Positions 1-6,365 of a DNA stretch of 9,783 nucleotides are shown here, piece after piece. Source of the stretch: Ruminococcaceae bacterium UBA7135 (GTDB lineage Bacteria; Bacillota; Clostridia; Oscillospirales; Ruminococcaceae); NCBI GenBank assembly GCA_002492075.1, contig DKXD01000071.1, forward strand, positions 982 to 10,764, written 5' to 3'. Positions within the stretch are counted from its first letter, which is position 1, and each line of letters begins with the position of its first letter. Both the position numbers and the translations under genes were made by a program. The notes under the pieces were generated by a model. The model had not been told where the DNA came from, ran no database searches, and saw only the letters and a list, made by a program, of their open reading frames with translations.

Positions 1-248
1 ACCGCAAACGTAAACAGAGATCCATCGTTTTTTACAAGCCGCTTTGCCTCAAAGCGTTCCCCGGGGAACACGCTTTCGCACATAAACGACGTTAAAGACG
101 CAAGCTCGGGGCTTTCGGTCTGAATGACGGGCTTTCCGTTCAGCGTTTTGCCCGCGTAAAACATTCCGTACAGCATTGCTGTCATTTCGTTTCGCGGCAT
201 TTCCCGAATACCGCAAAGCTCTTTTTTTATATTTGATGAAAAGGACAT
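1..248 (-). CDS. whiA: DNA-binding protein WhiA, N-terminal part (cut by window edge)
   Basis: The frame is open from an ATG at 248 to the left edge, giving about 82 residues with no stop. The protein begins MSFSSNIKKELCGI, the typical WhiA opening (M-S-F-[SA]-x-x-[VIT]-K-x-E-L). It continues into a region like the LAGLIDADG-type half of WhiA (around residues 24-60, MLYGMFYAGKTLNGK, then a segment ending FMCESVF). The C-terminal helix-turn-helix half would lie beyond the window. WhiA is a DNA-binding regulator of sporulation septation in Streptomyces and is tied to cell division and chromosome segregation in Bacillus. The start is supported by a GAGGG Shine-Dalgarno at 255-259, which overlaps the rapZ stop codon, with 6 nt before the ATG. 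This implies translational coupling to rapZ. The position right after rapZ is the strongest support for the name. A different frame of this stretch also stays open for about 70 codons but looks like no known protein. Confidence 0.88.
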   Translation of the reverse strand, partial: MSFSSNIKKELCGIREMPRNEMTAMLYGMFYAGKTLNGKPVIQTESPELASLTSFMCESVFPGERFEAKRLVKNDGSLFTFA

Positions 249-257
249 TTTTAGCCC

Positions 258-1133
258 TCATTTCTTGTCGATATCCCTGTGGACCTCGCGCACATTGCCG
301 TTATCCGTGCGGAAATGCTCCGCGGCGCGGTGAGCGAACGTAATAGAGCGATGCTTGCCGCCCGTGCAGCCGAACGCTATAACAAGTCTGCTCTTGCCTT
401 CGCGAACATACAGTGGCAGCAGGAAATCCACCATATCGTATATTTTTTTCTCGAACATCAGCGATTGCTCGCTGTTCATCACATAATCGCGCACATATCG
501 GTCAAGACCCGTTTTGTGCTTCAGCTCGGGCACATAGAACGGGTTTGGCAGACAGCGTACATCGAAAACAAGGTCGGCTTCTCCGGGAACTCCATACTTG
601 AACCCGAAGCTCATGCAGCTGATTATCATACGGTCGCCGGGCTTTTCCAGAAAAAGCTCCGCGACCTGCTCTTTAAGCTGCGTCGCCGTCAGCAGCGAGC
701 TGTCGATTATGTAGTCCGCACCCGCTCTGATATCCGAAAGCAATTCGATCTCCGCGTCGATAGCCTTAGAGAGGTCTCCGCCCGATACTTCGTCAAGAGG
801 GTGCTTGCGGCGAGTTTCGCTGTAACGCTTCATAAGCACGTCCTTGGAAGCCTCCAGAAACAGCACTTTAAGGTCTATCCCGTCAGTGTTTTTAAGCTGT
901 GAAACGCTGTCCGCAAGCTTCAGGAACAGCGCTCCGCCGCGAATATCGGTGACTATTGCTACCTTGGATATTTTCTCGCCTCGGTCGTTGCGGCTTTCGC
1001 TGCATATTTCAGCGAAGTTGGAGATAAGCTGCGGCGGCATATTGTCTATGCAGAAAAAACCGATATCCTCCAGCACCTGTATGCACGAGCTTTTTCCCGA
1101 GCCCGATAATCCCGTTACTATTATGAATTCCAT
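258..1133 (-). CDS. rapZ: RapZ/YvcJ family nucleotide-binding protein (RNase adapter)
   Basis: The product has 291 residues, the usual RapZ length. A Walker A loop GLSGSGKS lies at residues 8-15 and a DIRG motif at 63-66. RYSETRRKHPL is at 103-113, MSFGFKYG at 174-181, and VFDVRCLPNPF at 189-199. The C-terminal signature GCTGGKHRS is at 255-263 and VHRDI near the end. In enterobacteria RapZ delivers the sRNA GlmZ to RNase E and so controls glucosamine-6-phosphate synthase. In Bacillus the orthologue YvcJ binds and hydrolyses nucleotides and affects competence, and no GlmZ is known there. The role here is therefore best described as an NTP-binding regulator linked to amino-sugar/wall metabolism. 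A GTG at 1142 would add three residues, but it lies inside the AAGGGTG ribosome site. I chose the ATG at 1133, 6 nt after that site and 5 nt after the upstream GNAT stop. whiA follows after 9 nt. Confidence 0.95.
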   Translation of the reverse strand: MEFIIVTGLSGSGKSSCIQVLEDIGFFCIDNMPPQLISNFAEICSESRNDRGEKISKVAIVTDIRGGALFLKLADSVSQLKNTDGIDLKVLFLEASKDVLMKRYSETRRKHPLDEVSGGDLSKAIDAEIELLSDIRAGADYIIDSSLLTATQLKEQVAELFLEKPGDRMIISCMSFGFKYGVPGEADLVFDVRCLPNPFYVPELKHKTGLDRYVRDYVMNSEQSLMFEKKIYDMVDFLLPLYVREGKSRLVIAFGCTGGKHRSITFAHRAAEHFRTDNGNVREVHRDIDKK

Positions 1134-1138
1134 TTTGG

Positions 1139-1588
1139 TCACCCTTGTTTTGCGTTTGTCATTAGAACCATATTATCCGAAGTTATAAACCCTCTTCGCC
1201 GATAATAGCCCTCCGTGCTCTTGCCTCGTGATGTTATCAGATAAATATTGACAACGCCCATTGATGTCATTTCGCTTTTTAATTCGTCCAATAAGGCTTT
1301 TCCGTAGCCCTTTTTCTGTTCGCTTTGCTTAACGCAGAACTCTTGTATCTGGAAATGAATACCATTGAAATAATACTCCTTTTGACCCCATATCATGCCC
1401 TTCAGCTCTCCGCCGCAATACAACGCCATTCCGACAAACGTATCGGTGTTGATCATATTTTCTATCCTAAGCGCCGCAGTTTCCTCCGTCCAAGAGTCGT
1501 TCCACGGCTCGGAATTGAATACGGAGGCAAACAACCTTGAATATTCGTTTAAATTCTTTAAAGACATTTTCTCGATCTTTATATCCAT
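1139..1588 (-). CDS. GNAT family N-acetyltransferase, substrate unknown
   Basis: The protein has 149 residues, a typical single-domain GNAT length. The acetyl-CoA pyrophosphate-binding motif A appears as QKKGYGKALL at residues 91-100 (Q-x-x-G-x-G). It follows a beta-strand region around 80-87 (QIQEFCVK). A late motif YYRRRGF at 128-134 is the usual beta-6/helix element that ends in an aromatic-Gly-Phe. The N-terminal EPWNDSWT (residues 27-34) recurs in clostridial GNATs resembling aminoglycoside 6'-acetyltransferases, but this does not establish resistance. The family moves an acetyl group from acetyl-CoA to an amine, and the acceptor cannot be read from sequence. The start at 1588 gives the usual N-terminus, but its ribosome site is weak (AGG about 8 nt away, overlapping the murB stop). 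It lies 5 nt after murB and 5 nt before rapZ, so it is an insertion into a core cluster. Confidence 0.85.
   Translation of the reverse strand: MDIKIEKMSLKNLNEYSRLFASVFNSEPWNDSWTEETAALRIENMINTDTFVGMALYCGGELKGMIWGQKEYYFNGIHFQIQEFCVKQSEQKKGYGKALLDELKSEMTSMGVVNIYLITSRGKSTEGYYRRRGFITSDNMVLMTNAKQG
1140..1146 (-). promoter_or_regulatory. Ribosome binding site deciding the rapZ start
   Basis: AAGGGTG on the minus strand lies 6 nt before the ATG at 1133. It spans the TGA stop of the upstream acetyltransferase gene. It overlaps an in-frame GTG at 1142, which makes that GTG an unlikely start and suggests coupled translation. Confidence 0.6.
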
Positions 1589-1593
1589 TCGCT

Positions 1594-2493
1594 TTACCTG
1601 TCCACTATCAGCATTTCACATTCCAGCTCCACGCCCTTTTGCTCCCGGACAACGTTCTTGATATGCGCGACAAGCGCCATAACGTCCTCGAACGTCGCGC
1701 CGCCGCGGTTTATCACAAACCCGCTGTGCTTCTCGCTGACCTGTGCGCCGCCAACAGAGTAACCCTTAAGCCCGCACTCCTCGATTAGCGCCGCCGCAAA
1801 GCCGTCCTTAGGCCGCTTGAACGTACTTCCGCAGGAGGGATATTCCAATGGCTGCTTGTCGCGGCGGCGCTGCATAAGCTCATCCATACGTGCCTTTATT
1901 GAGGTCTTGTCGCCCGGTTTCAGCGTCATTGTTACGGAGAGTATACACCAGCCGTTCTCGGAAAACACGCTGCCCCGATAGCGCAAATTCATCTCTTCGG
2001 CGGGTATGGTAACGATCTCGCCGCGTTCGTTCACGCACCGCGCCGAGGTCACGATATCCTTCATTTCACCGCCGTACGCGCCCGCGTTCATGTAAAGAGC
2101 GCCGCCAACGGAGCCTGGTATGCCGTAAAGCTCCTCCATCCCCGTAAGGGAGATTTCCAGCGCGGTACCGCAAACGCTCACTAACGAGCAGCCCGCGCCC
2201 GCCGTTATCGTACAGTTATCGACCGTCACCGCTCCCAGAAATTTCCCAATATATATCACAACGCCGTGGAAGCCTTTTATCAGAACGTTGCTGCCCTTGC
2301 CAAGAATGAAGTACGGGATATTTTGCTCGCGGCAGGCGTTCAGCAGCTCCACCAAAACGGTCTCGGAACACGGCTCGGCAAACAGATCGCACTCGCCGCC
2401 TATTTTCATTGTGGTCTTGGACGCCAGTGAAACGTTTTTTTCGCAAACGCTTTTGTATTTATTGCAGATGTTTTCTATTTCAGAATATTTCAT
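1594..2493 (-). CDS. murB: UDP-N-acetylenolpyruvoylglucosamine reductase MurB (type II)
   Basis: MurB reduces UDP-GlcNAc-enolpyruvate to UDP-MurNAc with NADPH and FAD, the second committed step of peptidoglycan precursor synthesis in the cytoplasm. The 299 residues show the FAD-binding segments TMKIGG (28-33) and LGKGSNVLI (64-72). They also show the long signature starting GIPGSVGGALYMNAGAYG (124-141). Candidate catalytic residues, by alignment from memory with E. coli R159, S229 and E325, are R173 in RYRGSVF, S223 in SCGSTF and E293 in LECEM. The short form without the extra enterobacterial domain segment is the type II enzyme common in Gram-positives. The ATG at 2493 has a good ribosome site (GAGGGAG, 4-5 nt away). 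The upstream 116 nt carry two hairpins. Downstream, the GNAT gene starts 5 nt after the stop. Confidence 0.97.
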   Translation of the reverse strand: MKYSEIENICNKYKSVCEKNVSLASKTTMKIGGECDLFAEPCSETVLVELLNACREQNIPYFILGKGSNVLIKGFHGVVIYIGKFLGAVTVDNCTITAGAGCSLVSVCGTALEISLTGMEELYGIPGSVGGALYMNAGAYGGEMKDIVTSARCVNERGEIVTIPAEEMNLRYRGSVFSENGWCILSVTMTLKPGDKTSIKARMDELMQRRRDKQPLEYPSCGSTFKRPKDGFAAALIEECGLKGYSVGGAQVSEKHSGFVINRGGATFEDVMALVAHIKNVVREQKGVELECEMLIVDR

Positions 2494-2509
2494 AGCGCTC
2501 CCTCAAAAG

Positions 2510-2536
2510 TTCGGGGCGGAGGTTATCCGTCCCGAA
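2510..2536 (-). repeat. GC-rich hairpin in the murB leader
   Basis: Arms 2510-2520 (TTCGGGGCGGA) and 2526-2536 (TCCGTCCCGAA) are complementary at 10 of 11 positions around a 5-nt loop. On the minus strand the stem ends 8 nt before the GAGGGAG ribosome site of murB and is followed only by CTTTT. It could act as a weak terminator, an attenuator, or an mRNA 5' stabilising stem. On the plus strand the one mismatch becomes a G-U pair. Function is unproven. Confidence 0.45.
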
Positions 2537-2543
2537 AAATTTT

Positions 2544-2610
2544 AGAACTTGTTCTCATAGCCCGAAATGCTTTGCAAGACAAGCGTTGAGCGGCTATAAG
2601 AACATGTTCT
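2544..2610 (-). terminator. Long imperfect hairpin between glcK and murB (possible terminator or dispersed palindromic repeat)
   Basis: Arms 2544-2562 and 2592-2610 are 19 nt each and pair at 17 Watson-Crick positions plus one G-U on the minus-strand RNA. The 29-nt loop itself holds a small GCTT/AAGC stem. The outer arm starts at the last base of the glucokinase stop codon. After the second arm the minus strand reads AAAATTTTT, so there is a T tract, but it begins 4 nt late for a textbook intrinsic terminator. The right arm contains the perfect palindrome AGAACATGTTCT. A terminator is plausible, and so is a copy of an interspersed repeat. The sequence alone does not decide. Confidence 0.45.
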
Positions 2611-3566
2611 TACTCTGCAATAGTATATAGGAACGCCGCGCCGATTATTCCCGCGTCGTTGCCCAGCTTGCAAATATCAAGCTTTGTTGAGCGGTTGGGG
2701 TCTATACAATATTGATCGCGCTTGATTATCTCGCCGAGCGGCTTTGTGAGATTATCGCCCTCCTTGCAGATACCGCCGCCTATCAGCAGTACCTCGGGCT
2801 GGAAAGTGTTTACGATGTTCGTAAGTCCGCAGCCCAGATATTCTATGTACATATTTACAACGTCCTTAGCCGCCGCGTCGTCGGCTCTCATTCCGTCGAA
2901 CGCCGTTTTGCCGTCCACACCGTCAAGCGAGCCGCCCGCTATTTCCCACATCTTGGAATCCTTGTGCGCTTCCATAGCCTCCTTCGTCATATTGATGAGC
3001 GCCGTAGCCGAGGAGTATGCTTCAAAGCAACCTTTACGTCCGCAGCTGCACTGTCTGCCGTTAAATTCTATTACGGTGTGACCTAGCTCCGCTCCGCAGA
3101 AATTGAAGCCCGTGTAGATCTTGCCGTCGATGATGATACCGCCGCCGACGCCCGTGCCAAGCGTTACCACGATAACATCCTTAAAGCCCTTGCCCGCGCC
3201 TGCCAAAACCTCGCCGAAAGCGGCGGCGTTTGCGTCGTTCTCAACATAAACGGGCTTATCGAGATATTTCTTGATAAGTGAGCGGAGATCGGTATTCTTG
3301 AAATCGAGATTGCAGGAATACAGCACCGTGCCGCTGTTTCTGTTCGCCACTCCGGGCGTTCCGATACCGATGGACTGCACTTCGCCGATAGTGACCTTTG
3401 CCTCGTTCAGCGCTTTCCAGACCGTATCCACTATACTCTTGCAAATAGCCTCGGCGGGTCTCGGAAGATCGGTGGGAGCTGTCGCCTTTGCGACTATCTC
3501 GTAATTCTCGTTCACCAAGCCTACCTTGATATTTGTGCCGCCCAGATCAATGCCTATGTTATACAT
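2610..3566 (-). CDS. glcK: ROK family glucokinase
   Basis: Glucokinase phosphorylates glucose to glucose-6-phosphate with ATP in the cytoplasm, serving glycolysis and amino-sugar precursors. The 318-residue length fits the ROK family. An N-terminal phosphate-binding motif GIDLGGTNIKVGLV lies at residues 5-18 and the catalytic-Asp region VENDANAAAFGE at 108-119. A second ATP-binding element, TLGTGVGGG, is at 135-143. The sugar- and zinc-binding part has GAELGH (158-163), with H163 and the cysteines of CSCGRKGCFE (173-182). IGGGI lies near residues 258-262. The start at 3566 has an AGGAG ribosome site 9 nt upstream. It lies 69 nt downstream of hprK, fitting a shared carbon-control transcript. 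Other ROK sugar kinases, or an inactive repressor, are alternatives. There is no N-terminal helix-turn-helix, which argues against the repressor branch. Confidence 0.88.
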   Translation of the reverse strand: MYNIGIDLGGTNIKVGLVNENYEIVAKATAPTDLPRPAEAICKSIVDTVWKALNEAKVTIGEVQSIGIGTPGVANRNSGTVLYSCNLDFKNTDLRSLIKKYLDKPVYVENDANAAAFGEVLAGAGKGFKDVIVVTLGTGVGGGIIIDGKIYTGFNFCGAELGHTVIEFNGRQCSCGRKGCFEAYSSATALINMTKEAMEAHKDSKMWEIAGGSLDGVDGKTAFDGMRADDAAAKDVVNMYIEYLGCGLTNIVNTFQPEVLLIGGGICKEGDNLTKPLGEIIKRDQYCIDPNRSTKLDICKLGNDAGIIGAAFLYTIAE

Positions 3567-3635
3567 TGTGAATCACTCCTGTTTAAAATCAAATTCTCGG
3601 ATAAATTTAAACTCTTACAAGCTTATTTATTCATA

Positions 3636-4607
3636 TTACAGGTTCAAGTCCGACATAATATCCTCGCTGTCGGAATCCATACCCAGCTGACGCAGCAAGT
3701 CCTTAGCCGCGTTGTAACCCATCTTCTTCTGGCGGTTGTTCATAGCCGCAACTTCAAGAATTACCGCGAGGTTACGACCGGGCTTTACAGGGATATTCAA
3801 CAGCGGAACCTTAACTCCTAAGATCGTCATATAGTGCGTATCCACACCCATTCTGTCGTAGGTCTTTTCGGGGTTCCAAAGCTCCATTTCAACGACCATG
3901 TCTATCTTCTCGGACATCTTTACCGAGCCGATACCGAACAACTGACGGGCGTTCACGATACCGATACCGCGAAGCTCCAAAAAGTGGCGTATATTATCGG
4001 GAGACGAGCCTACAAGCGTGATGTTCGACGCCTTGCGTATCTCCACCGCGTCGTCCGCAATAAGGCGGTGTCCGCGCTTTACAAGCTCGACGGCGGTCTC
4101 GCTCTTTCCTACGCCGCTTTCGCCCATTATCATAACGCCCTCGCCGTATATCTCGATAAGAACGCCGTGCCGGGTTATTCTGGGCGCAAGCTGCAAGTTT
4201 AAGAACGCCAAGAGCTTTGCGATAAATACGCTGGTGCTCTCCTCTGTTCTGAGTATCGGGATATCAAAGTTCGGCGCTATCTCAAGAAGTTCGGGGAACG
4301 CTTCAAGGCTTCTTGTGAGAACCAGTGCGGGGAAATGATACGAAAGCAGGTTTTCGAGCCTGTTTTTGCGCGTTTCGCTGTCCATATTCTCAAGATAAGC
4401 GTGTTCCATTTTACCCATTACCTGAACGCGCTTGTTGTCGAAGTAATCGTAAAATCCCGCAAGCTGAAGACCGGGACGGTTGGTATCGTTGTTGGATATC
4501 AGCGTGTTTTCGCCGTTTTCGGGCATATAAAGCGTTTCGAGCTTCATTTCATCTATCATTTTTTTCAGCGGAAACGAGAATTCCCGCGTTATTTCTTCCA
4601 GGGGCAT
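3636..4607 (-). CDS. hprK: HPr kinase/phosphorylase
   Basis: HprK phosphorylates HPr of the phosphotransferase system on Ser46 when glycolytic intermediates are high, and reverses this by phosphorolysis. It thereby controls CcpA-type catabolite repression. The 323 residues show the family's N-terminal regulatory domain (about 1-135), then the catalytic domain. RHGVLIEIYG (146-155) contains H147. The Walker A loop GESGVGKS is at 162-169, followed by a conserved Asp pair (185-186) in LIADDAVEI. ELRGIGI is at 211-217. The C-terminal signature, from PVKPGRN (273-279) to about residue 292, includes the K/R-rich helix NNRQKKMGYNAAKDL. All key residues appear intact. The ATG at 4607 has an AAAGGA ribosome site 10 nt upstream, a little far. 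A strong promoter lies 50-80 nt upstream, making this the first gene of its transcript. Confidence 0.97.
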   Translation of the reverse strand: MPLEEITREFSFPLKKMIDEMKLETLYMPENGENTLISNNDTNRPGLQLAGFYDYFDNKRVQVMGKMEHAYLENMDSETRKNRLENLLSYHFPALVLTRSLEAFPELLEIAPNFDIPILRTEESTSVFIAKLLAFLNLQLAPRITRHGVLIEIYGEGVMIMGESGVGKSETAVELVKRGHRLIADDAVEIRKASNITLVGSSPDNIRHFLELRGIGIVNARQLFGIGSVKMSEKIDMVVEMELWNPEKTYDRMGVDTHYMTILGVKVPLLNIPVKPGRNLAVILEVAAMNNRQKKMGYNAAKDLLRQLGMDSDSEDIMSDLNL

Positions 4608-4658
4608 ATTGTTGATGTCCTTTCCGGAGTTTTTGCTCCAATTATAGTTACTGTTTCT

Positions 4659-4687
4659 ATTATATCACATTTTACGGCGGATTTCAA
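4659..4687 (-). promoter_or_regulatory. Sigma-A-type promoter of hprK
   Basis: On the minus strand a -35 box TTGAAA (4682-4687, 5 of 6 consensus) is separated by exactly 17 nt from a perfect -10 box TATAAT (4659-4664). The -10 is preceded by TGA, giving an extended -10 (TGnTATAAT). The region upstream of -35 is A/T-rich (4688-4721) and could serve as an UP element. Transcription would start near 4652, leaving a leader of about 45 nt. No operator is certain, but TTGAT-N5-ATCAA lies at 4706-4720. No cre-like site was seen. Confidence 0.82.
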
Positions 4688-4721
4688 GTGTTTTTGTTGA
4701 TTTTATTGATGTTCGATCAAA

Positions 4722-4762
4722 TATTTCTGTCTCCCCTGCCGCAGGCGGGGGAGACAGAAATA
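4722..4762 (-). terminator. 19-bp hairpin after the cysteine desulfurase gene (likely terminator or palindromic repeat)
   Basis: Arms 4722-4740 and 4744-4762 are each 19 nt and match at 18 positions around a 3-nt loop. The core is ATTTCTGTCTCCCC paired with GGGGAGACAGAAAT. It lies between the desulfurase stop codon (4780) and the hprK promoter, where an operon end is expected. On the minus strand the stem is followed by only TTTGATC, a weak T tract. A Rho-independent terminator is plausible but not typical. A copy of a repeated extragenic palindrome is the main alternative. Confidence 0.55.
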
Positions 4763-4779
4763 AACTGGCGTGTGCACTG

Positions 4780-5907
4780 TCAACTGTTTCTCAGCCGTTC
4801 GACACATTCCCGTACGGTATCGGCGGCTTTAAGCACCTCCTCGCGCGTGTTATGCTCCGAAAGCGACAGCCGCAGCGATCCCCCGAGATATTCCTCGGGC
4901 ACCTTGAGCGCTTTCAGAACGTGCGATACGGTCTGTTTTCCCGCGCTGCACGCCGACGCGCTTGAAGCGCATATCCCGAACAGATCAAGGTTCAGCACAA
5001 GCGTCTCACCGTCCGTTCCCGCAAACGAGAAATTCACGCTGCCGCAAAGCCGTTTCGTGCGGCTGCCGTTCAGCCGCGAACGCGGTATGCTCTCCAAGCG
5101 GGTTATCAGCAGATCGCGCAGCGCCGTGACCTTTTCGACACGCTCCGAGATATTGCGGGTAACGTCTTCCAAAGCCGCGCCGAGGGCGGCTATCCCCGCG
5201 ACGTTCTCCGTGCCCGAGCGTATCCCGCGTTCCTGTCCGCCGCCCAGTATCATCGGGCAGAGCGGCGCTCCTTTGCGGGCGAACAGCAGCCCGCTGCCTT
5301 TAAGACCGCCTATCTTGTGCGCGGAGACCGACAGATAATCCGCTTTGAGCGTCCGCATATCGAGCGGCACGTTCCCGACTGCCTGAACCGCGTCCACATG
5401 AAACAGCGCGCCGCGTTCGCGGCAAAGCTCCGCTATCTCTTCTATGGGCTGAATAGTGCCGATCTCGTTGTTCGCCGCCATAACGGACACCAGCGCGGTG
5501 TTGTCGTCAAGTGCGGCGGCGACGCTCGATACGTTTATAATGCCGTCCGCGTCGGGAGCAAGATACACGGCTTCAAATCCGTGACGTTCAAGCTCGCTGA
5601 TGATATTCAGCACCGCGGGGTGTTCTATCTGCGTGGTGACGATTTTGCGTTTCGGTGACTTAAGCGTTCCCGAAAGCACGGCAAGATTATCGCTTTCCGT
5701 TCCTCCGCTTGTGAAGAATATCTCTTCGGGGAGAGCTCCCAAAGCGCTCGCGCACCGCTCCCGTGCCTCGATAACGGCAAGCGCCGCTTCTCTCCCCGCG
5801 GTGTGCGCCGAGGACGGGTTTGCGTAATTCTCTGTCATAAACGGCATTGCCGCTTCTAAAGCCCGCAGATTTACGGGAGCGGAAGCGGCGTTGTCTAAAT
5901 ATATCAT
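4780..5907 (-). CDS. Cysteine desulfurase, NifS/IscS-type class V aminotransferase
   Basis: The enzyme uses pyridoxal phosphate to take sulfur from L-cysteine as a protein persulfide, for iron-sulfur clusters, tRNA thiolation or cofactors. The 375 residues fit the group I family. They show YLDNAASAP near the N-terminus and FTSGGTESDN (65-74). TQIEHPAV contains H96, and N146 lies in AANNEIG. HVDAVQ contains D172. The PLP lysine K198 is in SAHKIGG, and RSGTEN is at 230-235. The active-site loop SSASACSAG carries the persulfide cysteine C320, and RLSLS is at 346-350. All catalytic residues are present. The ATG at 5907 has GGAG 8 nt upstream, within the end of dtd, and only 5 nt separate the genes. 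No thiI, mnmA or iscU follows in the window, so the sulfur acceptor is unknown. I give no specific symbol because nifS, iscS and yrvO-like paralogues cannot be told apart here. Confidence 0.93.
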   Translation of the reverse strand: MIYLDNAASAPVNLRALEAAMPFMTENYANPSSAHTAGREAALAVIEARERCASALGALPEEIFFTSGGTESDNLAVLSGTLKSPKRKIVTTQIEHPAVLNIISELERHGFEAVYLAPDADGIINVSSVAAALDDNTALVSVMAANNEIGTIQPIEEIAELCRERGALFHVDAVQAVGNVPLDMRTLKADYLSVSAHKIGGLKGSGLLFARKGAPLCPMILGGGQERGIRSGTENVAGIAALGAALEDVTRNISERVEKVTALRDLLITRLESIPRSRLNGSRTKRLCGSVNFSFAGTDGETLVLNLDLFGICASSASACSAGKQTVSHVLKALKVPEEYLGGSLRLSLSEHNTREEVLKAADTVRECVERLRNS

Positions 5908-5912
5908 CGTTT

Positions 5913-6344
5913 TTACTCCAAGATCACGGTAAACGGTCCGTCGTTTTCAAGCTTCACCAGCATTTCCGCTCCGAAAACGCCTTTTTCCGTATGGACTTCC
6001 CGCGAACACAGCTCGCAGAAATACTCATAAAGCCGCTCCGCTTCTTTCGGCTCTTTAGCTTGCAGAAAGTTCGGACGGTTGCCCTTGCGGCAGTCGGCGT
6101 ACAGCGTGAATTGCGAGATAACGAGCAGTTCGCCGCCCACGTCCTTCAGCGAAAGATTGGTCTTTCCGTTTTCATCGGCGAATATCCTAAGGTCTATCAT
6201 CTTCCGCGAGAGCCGCTCACATTCGGCTTCCGTGTCCTGTGCGCCCACTCCCAGCAGAACCAGATACCCGCCGTTTATCGCGCCCTTGACCTCGCCGTTT
6301 ACAGAAACGGACGCGCTCCTTACTCTTTGTATAACCGCTCTCAT
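5913..6344 (-). CDS. dtd: D-aminoacyl-tRNA deacylase (DTD)
   Basis: DTD hydrolyses D-aminoacyl-tRNA (and Gly-tRNA-Ala), removing mischarged amino acids before translation. It acts as a cytoplasmic dimer whose active site uses a cross-subunit Gly-cisPro element. The 143 residues match the family length. MRAVIQRVRSASV opens the protein as in nearly all DTDs. The active-site motif SQFTLYA is at 77-83, GNRPNF at 88-93, and the C-terminal NDGPFTVIL at 134-142. The last contains the GPxT element, with Phe at x where Val is more usual. The start at 6344 has a GGGGGAA site about 5 nt away, a moderate ribosome site. It lies 21 nt after the TPM-domain gene and 5 nt before the desulfurase gene, so it is probably internal to an operon. 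Confidence 0.96.
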   Translation of the reverse strand: MRAVIQRVRSASVSVNGEVKGAINGGYLVLLGVGAQDTEAECERLSRKMIDLRIFADENGKTNLSLKDVGGELLVISQFTLYADCRKGNRPNFLQAKEPKEAERLYEYFCELCSREVHTEKGVFGAEMLVKLENDGPFTVILE

Positions 6345-6365
6345 AGCCGTTCCCCCAACAAAATA

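Noticed and set aside
49..261. Minus-strand 70-codon frame starting in the end of rapZ
   Set aside because: It is out of frame with the WhiA N-terminus, which has the recognised sequence and a well-placed ribosome site. The Arg/Lys-rich translation is typical of a shadow frame.
279..902. Plus-strand open frame of 207 codons opposite rapZ
   Set aside because: rapZ motifs are complete on the other strand and the antisense product resembles nothing. No convincing ribosome site was seen.
2599..2610. AGAACATGTTCT considered as a LexA/SOS box
   Set aside because: The Gram-positive LexA box needs four bases between GAAC and GTTC, and this has two. It is better explained as part of the hairpin arm.
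3581..3612. GTTTAAA/TTTAAAC inverted repeat upstream of glcK
   Set aside because: Seven A/T-rich bases with an 18-nt spacer are expected by chance in this A/T-rich gap.
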